Positions 1-12,502 of a stretch of DNA of 64,000 bases are shown here, piece by piece. The first letter of the stretch is position 1. Each line of letters starts with the position of its first letter. A program made the translations under genes and the position numbers. Origin of the DNA: Polytrichum commune (lineage: Eukaryota > Streptophyta > Polytrichopsida > Polytrichales > Polytrichaceae); the NCBI GenBank assembly GCA_950295325.1, contig OX485803.1, positions 57,985,554-58,049,553 of the forward strand, given 5' to 3'. The notes beneath the pieces were generated by a model. It was not told the DNA's origin, ran no database searches, and was given only the letters and a program-made list of their open reading frames with translations.

Positions 1-390
1 AGTAACGCGAAATAGTTCCAGGACCACAATGCGGGCAACCCATGTACCCCTTGGTTGTGCATCCCGCGACAATTCCTAAACCAGGCAGGTCATCGGCAGT
101 ACAAAGCACAACCAACCTGCATGTAAAGTGATGCTGCCCTAGAAATCCGGAAGCATCTTTCATCCGCACCCCCTCAAACCACAACTCTTTCAACTCCTCT
201 GTGGTGCTTTTGGGCACCCCCCTCCGAGGGAGCCTAAAAGTACCGCACAAGTCCTTCGGTGAGGGTGGCCTGCCTAGGCAGGTGCCCAAGCCGAACCCGG
301 GTGTTATGATATTTAATGGGTATTTTATGTTAGTGGAGGGATTTGATAATCGCGTCGTATCCTTCCAATAGGTTGTGCCTAGATTTTAAG
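1..390 (-). pseudogene. CACTA (En/Spm) TNP2-like transposase fragment, truncated by window edge
   Basis: Reading the minus strand from about 390 to 1, one frame stays open to the window edge. It contains pieces in the order expected of the Transposase_21/TNP2 domain: YPLNIITPGFG, then ELKELWFEGVRMKD, then RLVVLCTADDLPG, then TTKGYMGCPHCG. The last two match the family pattern of a 'WT-x-DFPA'-like stretch followed by 'TKGY-x-CP-x-C'. An in-frame stop lies just upstream near 393, and no start codon or N-terminal region is visible, so this is a partial or decayed copy. CACTA transposases cut and paste elements ending in CACTA repeats; no such terminus was found here. The family call is based on motif order only. 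Confidence 0.6.
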
Positions 391-1459
391 TGCCTAGGAT
401 AATTATCAAGTTCCCTAACCTAATGCCTACTCTATCCTAGTCTACGCGCAGACGCACAACCTTGGGATCAAGGCAACCTAACCCTAATGGATGAAATAAC
501 CTTACCTTTTACCTTGGGCCACCTCTAATTCTCTACTTCTTCTATATTAAATTCTCTAAACGAGGGGACCTTAATTAAGTCTCACCCTCTCAACCTTCAT
601 TCTTAATTTATGGTTGATTGAACAAAGCCTATGTTACTAAGTTCATAATTTATGGCATCACCACCTACATGTTTAGTGCACGCCCTAACCCAAACCCTTC
701 AAGGCCCTGTATGGGTTTCTTGAAGGTTGATTGATACTTATACCCTCCGATCTTTGCCACCATAGGGGTAGTCTCAATCCTCCGAGTTAAGTTTCCGGTT
801 GGTTTTTTTGCCCACGGGGTTTGTACGAATGGTGTTGGTTATTAATTAGTTTAACACGGTTTGACCACGAAAATTCAACTTGATGGGATTGAGGAATAAA
901 GTAACATGTGTGTTCAACCTGTTGTACAAACTTTAAGGCTTGGGACCATCACCTCCAACCCTTGGGGCCAACAATATGATGATGATTTCGTGGGTCATTA
1001 CTCCCACCTTACCACCTACAAACATACAGAGTGGTAATGCCGGTGATTAACTCGGTTTCACCACACACGAACGAGCTATGAATAGAAAACTACTACCACA
1101 ACACTTAACCGAGAGGCTCCGCACACATGGGAGTTGGAATCCCCCTCGGCGGCTAGGTGGGTGATGCCCCCTAGCCTTACATGGATAGTTGGGTTGGGGT
1201 GAAAATATACCTTTACCGCGCTTCCTTCATCCCTAAATTGAAGGGTGTAGGTTTAAAAAACTTACCGATTGACTCCCATCTTGGTTTGGCGATGGTTGGT
1301 GCGGAACCCCTACTCCAACGCTCGGCCGCCCACAACACCAGCTCGTACCCGCCAACCTTGGATGGACGAACCTCTTCTCATAAGGCAATAGACACCCCTT
1401 TGCTTAAACGGCCACAACTTTTGCCCTTAAGCTTCAATTGAAAAAAATATTAGTAATAT
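391..1459. other. No gene recognised; AT-rich transposon-flank DNA
   Basis: No open frame with recognisable domain content was found. The stretch follows the CACTA-like fragment and probably belongs to the same or neighbouring decayed elements. The 86-codon frame at 1181-1441 shows no known motif and is not called. Confidence 0.4.
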
Positions 1460-2210
1460 GGGAAGCTAACAAAAAGAACTATCATTCATCCAATTATCAA
1501 AGTAACTGCGTGTATCTTCTTAAAGATATGAGCTTACAAAGTCAGCTCTTAAAATTCAAGAGGCAGCTGGGATACCTTCATTAAAACATCCATAACTTTT
1601 GCATATTAACTTAGATTCTAGCAAGCTTAGACTTTTTAGAAACCTTAAAATTAGATCTACAACTCCCTCAAATATCAAAACAAATGCATGCTTCTTCTTG
1701 CTGGTATGACTTACAAAGTCAGTTTTTATATTTTAGGAGGCAGTTGGAATACCTTCATTCAGATATTCATAACTCTCACTCCTTAAATCTGATTGTAACA
1801 GACTTATACTTTTAAAAAAGCTAACAACAAGAATTATAATTCATTTAAATATTAAAGCAACTGGATCATTTCTCTTTTAGTTATGCACTTACAAAGTCAG
1901 TACTTATAATTTGAGAGGCAGCTGAAACATCTTCATTAAAACACTCATAACTTTTACACATCAAATTAGATTCTAGCATGCTTGCATATTCTAAAAAGCT
2001 AACAACAAGACCTATAACATACTTAAATACCAAATCAATTGAATGACTAAGCTTTTAGTTATGCGCTTATAAAGTCAACGTTTGTAATTGAAGAGGCAGC
2101 TGAGACACCTTCATTCAAACACTCATAACGTTTGCTCCATAACTCTGATTCTAACAATCTTAGGCTTTTTGAAAAGCTAACATAAAGGGCTACATTCACT
2201 CAAAATCGGA
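1460..2210. repeat. ~178-bp tandem repeat array, about four copies
   Basis: A unit of about 177-178 bp recurs. The landmark GAGGCAGCTGG or a one-base variant occurs near 1560, 1737, 1915 and 2093. Each copy also has CTTACAAAGTCAG upstream of it and TCATAACTTTTGC-like sequence downstream. AAAGCTAACAACAAG recurs near 1827 and 2003, with related forms near 1460 and 2175. Units are diverged, with many point differences, so the array is old. The monomer length is in the range of plant satellites, but with only about four copies it may be an internal repeat of a transposon. Confidence 0.8.
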
Positions 2211-2994
2211 ATGCTAAATTATAATTTTTCTGTCCACTACACTTGCTTGGAAGTGGCACAACTCCTTAGGGGTGTTCAAAAACACACTACCTTCTCTCAA
2301 GAATTCTAATTACAAGAATTCTAACTTATGACTATATTAAATGAATGAGGATGTTTCCTCCTTTTAACTAAAATTCTAGAGGGCTTCGCCGTGCTAAATG
2401 AAAATTCGGAGAGATTTTGAAAGGGGAAGATGGGGTTTTAATCAAATGAAGGGTTGGGCCCCTTCGCCCTTCCGCTCACCGAGGGGTACCGTTCCTTGAA
2501 CGGTGGCAATCAAGCCTCGGAGGTGAATGGGGGTGAGAGATGCTACCTCGCACCCCACTTGTTTAAGCCCTTAGAAAGAATTTTCAATTTCCGTTTGAAA
2601 TTCATTTTTGGTTGGTAAGGGTGGCAACATGGCCCCCTTTCCTTAGTTGGCAAGATTCCTTACGCTCGTAGTTCTCACTTTCTTTTCTTTCTTGGCCGTT
2701 TTCGGAATTATCCTTGTTTTGCCGCCGCTTGACTTTTGCTTGTTTGATTTGGTTGTTTCTAACTTAAATTACCTACTAACTAGCCTACTATTTTCACGCT
2801 TCCGATTTGGGTAAAAACCATTTTCCTTTTATCCCTTCGGTTTCTAAGTTCTATTTGCCCAAAAGTTCTACACCCCTAGGCAACCTACATTAATCTAAAT
2901 GGTTTTTTCGCCAAATTTCTCTAGTTCTAATCTAATGATTTTGCTAAAACACCTCAATTGTGAGCCAAATTACCGTTGGGGGCAATTTTGACAC
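2211..2994. other. No gene recognised
   Basis: Mixed sequence between the tandem array and the MULE-like element, including a stretch of alternating pyrimidine-rich DNA near 2640-2760. No open frame with family features was seen on either strand. Confidence 0.4.
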
Positions 2995-5869
2995 TCACAT
3001 CCTCCAGCAATGGCTCAAAGAATAATTCGCACATCCAAGCTTGTAGGTTGCAATGCACGTACCTTTTATAGGCGAAAATCTTTTGAATCCATCATCTTTA
3101 TGTGTACGTGGAAATAAATACATATTCACAATCATTTGAACTCCCAAGATATGCTTGCAACTTGATACGCGCGCCGCACAATCACAAAAATACGTTTGTA
3201 GAGAAATATTGTATTTTGTGGTATGAGAACTTTCACTTATGATACGGAATAACAATTGTTCTTCACTTATTACCTCCAAAGTATTTTCCGGGTCCAATTC
3301 GTATGGTTTGAATAATTTTCCTCCTCCTTTCGACCGACGTTGATAATATCGATCATTTGCTCTTCTTGATAATCTTCCCGAATCACCTAAAACAAAAAAT
3401 AAAACAAAAACATACTTCTAAATTTTACAAATATCGCATTATATAACAAAATGTCATACTAGACCATAACCTATTAACCATGACAAAATGTAAGCAACTT
3501 AGACTAAACTCACTTATGAATTAAATTTGTTGAAAGTGATCCAACAAGGTAGGCCCTTCAACACGGGTACCATTTTCCGCGCTTCCAATGATTGCAACAA
3601 TTAGATATCGGAGTGAACGATTTATTTTGCCTTATAACAAAGTGTATTTGATCCACTCCCAATGACGTTCTACATTATTAGTAGTATTCATACCGCAATA
3701 AGAAAATAAATCTTCCAAATTTTGGCCATAAAGCTCTCCACGGAATATCTGGATCACTCTACTCCGATCGAAGATAAATATTTACGGTTGAAATATGTTG
3801 AAAATCATTTTACAACTTTTGTAAATGAACTTAAAAATGAGACTCATTGGGGCAATACATCAAAATATGCAATGAATGCCATAACTTCTCTTTATCTGGT
3901 TCCGGAACGCGAGTAAGTAAGTTTTTCACTCCAAGCCTTCATCACATGAAAATGACAAAAGAGAATTCTTCCCGTAATTTGAACTTTTATGGCATCTACA
4001 AACTCCAACAATTAATGTTATTAAAAATGAGTTTGTTAATAGAGTTCAAAGACGTTTTATGTTTGTCAATGACCATTGCGGAGGGTCTTATCTCTCCGAT
4101 AGAAGCAAACACCGTGGATAATGCCACCTCTATGACAATGCCTTCATGTCTTTCATACACAACATATAAAATACTGGCATCCCATTTTCATCTTGATTAG
4201 GAATAATAACCGCATATAGAGGTAAGTCCCATTGGTTTGTTTTGAAAGTAGAGTCTAATGCCCATGCATTAGCATTAGAATTTTTTTTATCACAACTCTC
4301 ATGAACCCATCTTGAATAAGTACAACAAACGGTTATTTCGTTTTTCCCGGGTACTTTGGTACATATGGTTGGTGAAAGATGACTTTGCCTTGTTCTTGTA
4401 GCCTCATCACTTCCACTTCAGCGGAATCCAAATCATGAACTCTTAAAGAATCTAATAAAATCAAATCAATACTTGAATAAAAAAAAAACCATAACACAAA
4501 GTAATTCATAAAACATAAAAAAATAGATAATGCAACATATTGTTCAACTTCATTGAATATATTATTTGTTCCACATTCTTTGCAAAAAGGTAGAATCGAA
4601 AAATGACTCGTTCCAATCCTCCAACCATGCTTATGATTTTTCTTTGTTTGTTTTTGGATGTGGACACTATCCGCTTCAAATTTTCCATAGCTAAGGACAC
4701 AACTATAGGATGCACTGGTAGAATTAGTTTATCAGTGTCCGTACCGGGTTGGTATCAACTATGCTTTGTATGTAACGATATAGTAGCCATTCCGGCGCTT
4801 AAACCTTCGATTTGTTTCCCTTTGTGTAGAGGTTCCATTGTTCTAATTCGAAATTAATAATTACATAACCTAGACATCAATTTTTTTTCATGGGTGATAT
4901 TATTTGAGCATCTCTTCACCTTAGATTTAGTTGATACCCTTCTTTTCTCACCTCTATGACAACGGTAATATTTAACAACATAACTTTTACTTTGATAAGT
5001 ACAAACCCATCGTCATAGTACAAGGTGACTCTTACAAAATTTGTCTAATGTCACATCTAATCCTTCAATTGGAACATTATGCACATCATTCCATAGTTGA
5101 GCATTCAAACAAGTTTCACAAGAATGAAGACATTTTTCAACATAAGTTGAAAAAATGCCTCCTATTCTAGTATTCATACTCCAATTCTTCCAAATTTTGG
5201 GTAAGATTGTGCGAAACATCAAATATTTACCACAAGTATCTACATGAAAAGATTGTACTATCAAACTTCAATTATCAAAAGAATGAATTTCTCTATCTTT
5301 GGAATCTTTCAACGGTAATAGACCAAGTCTATTACTTATGTTTATGACTTTCACATTCTCTTGGATTTTTTGCCATCGTTCAATGATATAATGACTATCG
5401 TTTGAATCAATGAGACGTCCATGAGTGTGAGAAAATGGTCTAAAACTTGCATCATTTTCACGAATTTCAGTGAATGTTGGAACAAACCCACCTTGTAAAC
5501 ACTTGATCATAAAATATCTACTAGCATTTGTAAAATGAACAAATTTTGGAAAAGACTCAATGGGTATATCCGCAAAAAAATGTAAGGTAGGTTCATCTAC
5601 AAAATTAGGAGTGTTTCCAATCAAAGAAGTGAAGCTTGTATCATCCCTCCTTCTTCACACTCTTCTCTTTGCTCTTCATCCTCTTCAATCACTGCTTCAT
5701 AGTCGGAGATGTGAAAGTAGGTCTCTCGGACGGTGCTATATGAAGCAAAATCATTGTTTTCTTGTGGTGCTTGGATTAGCTCCTCTACACTTACTACATC
5801 AAATAATTCTTTTTCAAAATCGGAAGGATAAATGCAATCATCACCCAAGAATTCACTATTTTTCTCCAT
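2995..5869 (-). pseudogene. Decayed MULE-type transposase with SWIM zinc finger
   Basis: Minus-strand pieces in order resemble a Mutator-like transposase. An acidic N-terminal part (5869-5268) includes FVPTFTEIRENDASFRPFSH. A DDE core begins with WALDSTFKTNQWDLPLYAVI; its Asp codon is at 4253-4255 and is followed by IPNQDENGMPVFYMLC. Then comes GEIRPSAMVIDKHKT, with a candidate second Asp codon at 4065-4067. GRILFCHFHVMKAWSEKL follows near 3930-3980. The piece 3297-2995 ends with a SWIM finger, C-x-C-x6-C-x-H, at about 3186-3151. The fragments lie in different frames with many stops, so no intact protein can be made. SWIM fingers at the C-terminus are typical of MULE transposases. No long terminal inverted repeats were identified around it. 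Confidence 0.75.
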
Positions 5870-7135
5870 GCTTCAAGACTATTTTTCAAAAGAAATACAT
5901 ATTAAAGAACACACTCACTATTCTATTACTCAAGTAAGAAGGAAATAAAAGGCACCTTCATGTACTTTCAAATCCTAATCATGTTTCCCTCTACTACACT
6001 CTTTAACTCAAGAAGTACAAGTAGTCAAGAAAGAAAAAAAAAGTTCATGGAGTACAAATGGTAGTCAACTAGCACAAGAATCAAGAGAATTTTTGATAAT
6101 TGAAAAACATCACCGTATGTGGTGAACGAACGCGTCAGAAATCATCCAGCGTTCAAAGTATGGACGCTGGTGCGTCAAAGGGTCAATATTGCAATTGGAA
6201 ATTATTCATTTCCCATTAAATTATTGATAAATTCAAAGGATTCAAATTAAATTAAAAAATACATTTAAAAGAAACAACATTGGACCCTAATAACATATGA
6301 AAATTAATGTGGTATGAAACATCAAAGCCTAATGGTTTGTTCACACTTTGTGGTGTTCATGATTTGCCACACACTTTGCTCATTGTTTGTGGAGCTCTCT
6401 GTAAGCTCTTGTGAAACAGGGCCGGATGGCTAGGGGGTGGAGATTTTTGAAGGGACGGATGAGCTGGAGCCTAAACCCTAAACCCACGCATGGGCGGGTA
6501 TCATGGGCGGGCGGGTCCAGGCATGGAGCTAGGGGAGGCCAGCTGTGCCGAGGGGCTGAGCTGGCCGGGTAGGCCTCGGTTTCGGGCAGCATGCGGATTG
6601 TGGCGGATGAAGAGCGCCTAGTGCCGAGGGGGGGAGGGGGGGGACATGTACAATCATCTAATTTGAAAGAGAAGGTTCACCTTGACAATGAATAAAGATA
6701 TTCATATGAGCTCCAAAAAACACAAGGAAAATGGTCACATGCACGATTTATATTTGCTAATCAGGAGTCTTGCTCTGATTGCATGATTCATACTTGAAGA
6801 GAAATGGGTGTGGAGCTACAAAGTGTTTGTTTTAGGCCACTTACTTACCTTACCTTGACCAAAAGGGGAGGCCACACACGTTTAAAAACTCCAACTTCAA
6901 AATGAAGTTTGGTAAGCCAAGGTAAAAGATTTCCAACCTTGATTGAAAATGAAGGTTTTAAGCCATGCAAAAGCTCCATCTTGGATTGAAGTTGGAAATA
7001 GATGGTTTTAATCAAAAAGTAAGGGACCAACCTTGAAACTGAGCTCTTTGAAGTTAGGCACATGTCAAGGCCATAGTTCTTTTACCTTGGCTTCCCAAAC
7101 TCAATTTCAAAACTAGTGTTTTCAAACATGTGTAC
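5870..7135. other. Non-coding stretch with a GC-rich island and dispersed-repeat remnants
   Basis: No gene was recognised. About 6415-6640 is strikingly GC-rich compared with its AT-rich surroundings. It contains a telomere-like AAACCCTAAACCC (about 6473-6485) and ends in a long G-tract (GGGGGGGAGGGGGGGG-like, about 6630-6645). About 6655-6770 is similar in inverse orientation to a dispersed repeat also seen near 33.0, 35.4 and 37.0 kb (AATGAATAAAGATATTCATA-like core). Confidence 0.5.
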
Positions 7136-7362
7136 TAATGTCTGGGAAATTTTTTGGGCATAATTAGCCAAAATCCTAGTGTTTCCAAGTCCAACCGGTT
7201 ACATGTTGACATCTTTCGGTTTTTCTTTATTAAAATGGGGTATATTCTATGGATTCCTCTAAAGTGATTGGTAAATATGCTGAAGTCTTGAACTTCCACC
7301 GGTTATTTCTCAAACTCAACCGGTTCATCTGTCACAAGCAGCCGGTTATCCCCGGTCATTGG
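7136..7362 (-). mobile_element. MITE family 1, copy 1 (inverted, upstream of ycf23-like gene)
   Basis: A roughly 225-bp non-coding element is present here in reverse orientation. Forward copies lie near 13.07, 25.19 and 28.62 kb. Terminal inverted repeats read (C/T)AATG-N3-GGG(G)A(G/A)A: the left end is TAATGTCTGGGAAA and the right end, reverse-complemented, is CCAATGACCGGGGATA. Internal landmarks shared by the copies are repeated AACCGGTT-like blocks, ATTACCGATCA and ATAGAATATACCCCA. It lies about 340 bp upstream of the next start codon, so it sits in or near that promoter. No transposase is encoded. Confidence 0.75.
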
Positions 7363-7702
7363 TGTGTGGCCTCCCCTGGCCTGGAGTGAAACTCCAAACA
7401 GCAGATGCCTCCAGAGTCCACACTGGGATCTTTCCATGCATAACTCAACATAGCTCAACACAGGCGGAGTAGAATAGCATCTTCTCCTTCACTGCAAACG
7501 GCCAAAGGTGCCACCTTTTTCCCTTCAAAGCCCTCCCTTCCTTATCTGCCCACTCCACCCAATTCCATCATTCCGGAACCTCTCAAATCAGTAATCTTCT
7601 TCTTCTTCTTCTAATCTGTGAGCAAGTTGCTGCCACATAGTTTCTGCATTGAAGTTGCCATCAGTCTCTCAGTGAGCCGGAGCCGCATTTGATTAGACTA
7701 CA
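7363..7702 (+). promoter_or_regulatory. Probable promoter and 5' leader of the ycf23-like gene
   Basis: A 340-bp stretch lies between the MITE and the ATG at 7703. It contains a pyrimidine-rich tract (CTTCTTCTTCTTCTAATCTG, about 7598-7617) typical of plant 5' leaders. A clear TATA box was not identified. The assignment rests on position. Confidence 0.4.
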
Positions 7703-10700
7703 ATGGCAGCTTCGGTAGCTCTTCATTCCGCTGCTGTAATTGCACCTCTCTCTGCTGCCAGGTGCTCCACCCTGTCGTCCTCGCAGTGTCTGTCGGGCCC
7801 TGCTGTGGTCGTCAAGGCCCAGGGCGTGGCGTTGGCGAGAGGCTCGGCCTTCAAAGTGCGAGCTGGTGTTGAGTCACACGACGCTATTCGGGAGTTTGCT
7901 CTGCGCGGATTCCGCGCCAAACAAGCCCTCAAGGTGGGGGAATTCCACGGAATTTAGTAGGATTTGTCGTTTCAGCTTGTGTTTCAGGAAGCTATGCGGA
8001 TTGCAACTTCTTGTCGGTTGTGGTCGTCGTCGTCGTCGTCTCATCAATATTGATGGTGCTTGGTATTCATATGCGTTGAAAAATATTGGAATTAGTGGAT
8101 GCAGTATATGTGAGCTCTATGAATTCCACTGTTCCGGTGTTGCTGCGGCGAGTGTCCCATTTTGTAGTGCGTCTGTAATTCGGGATCACCCACATGGAGC
8201 CAGTATGTTTTCGGTCACGTTGCTCTAATTCTGTAATCTGGACTTTGAATCGAGCTCCTTTAAATTCCTCAACCCTACCATGCAAATCTGGTTCCAGAAA
8301 GACATGCGAATTGCAACTTGTTATTATTGTTGTTGTTGTTGTTTTCGTCGTCTCATCAATAATGCAATGCGGTGCTCCATTTGGCAAGCGTCCCTTTGTC
8401 CAACTATGTAATGGAGCCAGTTTGCGTGTCGTAGACTCTGTCGCATGCAATGCACATATTGCTCTAATCCTGTGCCCCCGGGCTTCGAATTAATGGAGTT
8501 CTAAGTTTCTTCCTGTGTCTCAACCATATCGTGCAAGGAAGGAATGCGGATTGCAAGTTGTTGTTGTTGTTGTATACTCATTAAAATATGATAGTTCTTG
8601 CTTGGTGTTCATATGCGTCGGTTTTGTGGGGTGTTCGTCAGGTCATAGCTGGGCTCCAGAACTTCGACGCCCAGAAGGTTGCAGCTGTGGTCATTGCTGC
8701 TGAGAAGGTAATCCCCCTCCTTAGATCAAATTGCGGTTAACCATAGAGTGGTCTCTATTTCGACAAGAAATAATTAATTCCCCCCTCAAACTATCCAAGT
8801 GTCATTCTTACAGTGGTTGAGAACCTCTTGAATCCCATGTGGAAACTACATTTCGGCACTAATTTCTTAAGCTGAAGAGTCACAATTCCTATCATGAATT
8901 CAATGCACGTATACCGACGATGTTCAATCAATCTGTTTGGTCGGGTTGGTGTTGCTGATTGATTGAACAGGGCGGGGCGACCCATGTCGACATTGCATGC
9001 GACCCGGAGCTCGTGAAGCTTGCAACAAGCCTTACTAGTCTGCCAGTAAGTCCATATACCTACCGCTCTTGAGTCCTTGACCTGTTTTAGATTTTTCACT
9101 ACAAATCGCCATGTTCGCTTACGTCATATGTAGGATTATCGTCATTTGTTGAAGTGCTCGGTGCAATGCAGGTATGTGTATCTTCGGTGGTTCCTGAGGA
9201 TTTTGTGGCTGCCGTTGAAGCTGGCGCACACATGGTAAGCACCTTCGTTGCATTCCTTTAGTAGCCATTTCCAATGTCGATGGATGCCTCTTAACCTTGA
9301 AGATTTAGAGCTGCTAAAACATTTCCAAGAAGCAATGTGCTGGAGTTGCATGTTTTCGCCTTAGACACATCTTCAAGATTATAAATTCTAAGAAATTTCA
9401 TGATACTCTTAAAAGTAAAGATAAATACTTACGGGGTCTGGAAGATGGTGACCCCTGCTGTAGAAAATTTGGTTTATATTGGTTCTGTAGACACTGACAT
9501 TTGTAAGTCTGAAGCTTCTCCATCTCAGACACAGATGATATCAATGGGTTCCTCTCCATGCCTTCTTTCCAAGCATATTTAGCGCTAAGAATGTGTGAAG
9601 ATACGTTCCTCTTTGTGTAGTACCAATGAAGCATCAGTTCACGAGAAGCAATTTAGAAACAAATGTTGTAAAGGGGAGAAACCCTACTCGAAGAAAACCT
9701 ACTTGGGATGCACCCCTCTACCATTCCCCTATTGTTTCTGATTCAGTGCTCATTTAACCTTCCTCCCTCTCAGAAGTAGCATTAAGAATGAGTGTTTTCC
9801 TGTATAATTATTTGACAGATTGAGCTGGGCAACTACGATTCTTTCTATGAGAGTGGACGTGTGTTCTCCGCCACAGAGGTAAAACATCAGTGCATTACCA
9901 TCTTCAACATGTGCACTTCTAATCAAATACACCTTTCCCCTTTTTCCAAAGTATTTTCTCGAATGAATCGATCTGTTGGCTCTGTTTTTCCTACTTTAGG
10001 GTTCTGTTTTATCTATCCGGGTTTCATTGTGTCAGGTTTGAGGTCTTAGTACACGTGCTATACAGAAACTTTCTTAAGTCTTCCCCTTACCTTTGGAGAT
10101 CAGTAGTAGAGACTCAAGACAATCGCCACCTGTGCATTGAGGGTTCTATTACATTCTAGATTTTCATTGCTTGGTATTGAGTATATAGCTCTCAAAAGCT
10201 TTGAACAAACTATCTCTCTTGATTCTTTTTTCTGTAAATACTACTTACCTAAATCTGTAAGTGTTGTTTGCACATCCATATTCACAAGGATAATATTTCT
10301 GACTTCAAATTCGTAGCACTGCTGTATATTTTTCTAAGATTGAACTTCGATGAAATCGATTGTGGATATTGAGAAGCCTTCATAGTGATTGACAGATCCA
10401 CAAGCAATTCTTTTTTTTCTTTTTCTTTTCTACTGTCACTGCACACCCCATCAAGGTGTTTCTGAAAAGTGTGCAATTTCTCCACATTGAGGAACAGATT
10501 CTGGAGCTCACAAAGAGAACAAGGGAGCTGTTGCCAACTATCACCCTCTCTGTTACCGTTCCACATACTCTGCCCCTTGATGAACAAGTACGTTGAATCA
10601 CTTAATCAAACCAAAAATAAAATTGCCTTACGTAGCAGATTGGAGACTTGACTAACTCTGTGCCAAGATCTGTGCAAGTATCAGGTTCCAGATATGTGCC

Positions 10701-12502
10701 GTAAAATGTGACTTTCCAGCTGATCCAGTGCTCTTTGTGATGGGTTTCGATCTGAATTTTGGGAAACTGTTTTACTGACTCAGGTGAGCCTTGCTGAGAG
10801 ATTGGAAAATCTTGGAGCTGATATCATCCAGACCGAAGGTGGAACAAGTGCAGCCCCTCACAGTGCAGGAATCCAAGGGCTGATTGAGAAGGTACCTTTT
10901 CCTTTTGGCCTCACATCAATCACAGACACAGTAGAAATGAACGACTCGCAGGTTATGTTTGGAACCGTGAATACACATCTCCATAGTCTCCTATCACAGA
11001 ACTCTCATGTGAATTGATTGCATTCTAACCTGAGTCTGTTGATGTCTTCTTTAATTGCAGGCTTCACCCACTTTGGCGGCAGCATACGCCATCTCCAGGG
11101 CAGTGAGGATCCCAGTCATGTGCACTTCTGGAATCAGTGCTGTCACCGCACCCATGGCATGTGGTGCTGGTGCTGCAGGCGTGGTGAGATAATTCTCTGC
11201 AACCTGAATCAGTTTTATGTCTGAATCTCCAGTTGGATGCTAATTGTATCGGTCAGTCCAAGCGATTTTGCTGACATCTCTATCCTCAACTGGATACGAG
11301 GAGGCACATTATCACCTGTAATTGGATGACATGCCATGGCCTGACCACTACGCCCAGTAATGGACACGTGTTGCCTTGCTATCGGCTATAGTCGGCACCC
11401 AATACCTGCCTTTTTGGTGCCGCGGTTTGGTAGGCTAGGCGCCTACTATAGCCCGTGGCAGGGCTCCTCGCATCCATTTATGCAGTTCATGGTAGAGAAC
11501 ATCAATGTTGCCACCGGTGTGAGTGAATCATGGTGTTGCTTCATCTGTGAGCCGGTCTAATTGTATGTGTAGTCTTGAAACAAGCATCTAGAGCATTACA
11601 AGGACCTTGGAGAATAAATATTGCCTCATATTGAAGGTGAACACCTTGAATGAGCACAAACTGAATTGGCCCATAACTGTCTCCCCTAAGGAAAATCCTC
11701 TAGATTCCCACATGGTTGGTTGAAAATGTCACCCAGATCTCTCTACTATGAATGGGTGGATCCTAGTCTAAAACTATTCCAACCTCAGGCTACTTACTCT
11801 TGGAGTTCCCATTTCGATCACGGTTAAGGTCTAGATTTAAGCCATCAATGAGGACATTCATATATCATGTAAGTTTGGACCATTCAGACGGGCAGTTTTG
11901 TATAGTCATTCCATTGTATCTATTGTGTGAACACAAGGGCACTGCTTTGCAACCGTGATTCAAAATATGTAGAGTTAGAATCTGGTGGAGTGTTTGAGCT
12001 CATATGGGTCGCAGATGAAATTTATTGATTTAGCACCCTGATCCAAAGGCCTTCTCAAATGGGCCCTTGGATTAGTGGTCAAGCCAAGCAATTTCGCCAA
12101 CATGTCTATTTCTGATTGAATAAGAGGAGGCATATTATCACCTGTTATTGATAATTATGTCATGGCTCATCCACTGCGCCCAATAGTGAACTTGTGTCCC
12201 CTTGCCATTAGTTATTCTAAGCACCCAGTTTGTACCTCACCGCTACCAGCTACAGCTCGGTAAGCTAGGCGCCCATTACATCCAAAACCTAGTTCATAAT
12301 TTTATTGCAAGCAACTTGTGTGGTAGATTCAATGTGTAACTCTAACTTGTAATTGGAGCTTCTTGTGCAGGGTGTCGGCTCAGCTGTGAACAGATTGAAT
12401 GATCAAGTTGGAATGGTAGCGGCAGTGCGAAGCATTGCAGATTCTTTAGGGCTTCCCTCACGAACCACTGTCTCAAGCTCCACTTCTGTAGCTGCTCAGT
12501 AG
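7703..12502 (+). CDS. ycf23-like: Plastid Ycf23-like (DUF561) TIM-barrel protein, 9 exons
   Basis: Exons: 7703-7933, 8642-8707, 8971-9045, 9172-9234, 9819-9878, 10498-10587, 10784-10891, 11061-11183, 12371-12502. All junctions are GT-AG and phase 0, giving 315 aa. Residues 1 to about 50 are rich in Ala, Ser and Val with few acidic residues, like a chloroplast transit peptide. The mature part matches the Ycf23/DUF561 family. In order it has VIAGLQNFD, ATHVDIACDPELV, the EAGAHMIELGNYDSFY segment, LLPTITLSVTVPHTLPLD, LGADIIQTEGGTS, IPVMCTSGISAVTAPMA and AGVGVGSAVNRL. The last elements resemble phosphate-binding strands of (beta/alpha)8 barrels. Homologues are encoded in red-algal plastids and cyanobacteria; their biochemical role is not established. 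In exon 6 a downstream acceptor (before 10498) was chosen because it restores family continuity from FSATE to ILELTKRTRE. The gene looks intact. Confidence 0.9.
7950..8640 (+). repeat. Intron 1 built from three diverged repeat units with trinucleotide runs
   Basis: The landmark ATGCGGATTGCAACTT or a close variant occurs near 7993, 8304 and 8543. Each is followed by a trinucleotide run: GTC near 8022-8040, GTT near 8325-8345 and GTT near 8556-8571. After units 1 and 3 the sequence TTCATATGCGT recurs (about 8068 and 8608), and all units have similar pyrimidine-rich sequence upstream of the landmark. The pattern indicates successive local duplications inside intron 1. Confidence 0.7.
11240..12280 (+). 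repeat. Pair of ~200-bp direct repeats inside intron 8 of the ycf23-like gene
   Basis: About 11250-11455 and about 12078-12276 share the order GGTCA(G/A)(T/G)CCAAGC, GAGGAGGCA(C/T)ATTATCACCTGT, TGCGCCCA(G/A)TA-like, GGTA(G/A)GCTAGGCGCC. The copies are clearly diverged and lie about 620 bp apart in the only long intron (1187 bp) of this gene. The likely origin is a duplicated small mobile element. No open frame was recognised. Confidence 0.7.

Noticed and set aside
1460-2210. CRISPR-like array
   Set aside because: Repeat units are ~178 bp and contiguous without unique spacers, in a eukaryotic context.
8067-8450. 127-codon minus-strand frame with poly-Thr
   Set aside because: It lies in intron 1 of the ycf23-like gene and is created by trinucleotide repeats.
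7703-12502. Plastid DNA insertion carrying ycf23
   Set aside because: The gene has eight spliceosomal introns and a transit-like N-terminus, so it is a nuclear gene rather than recently transferred plastid DNA.
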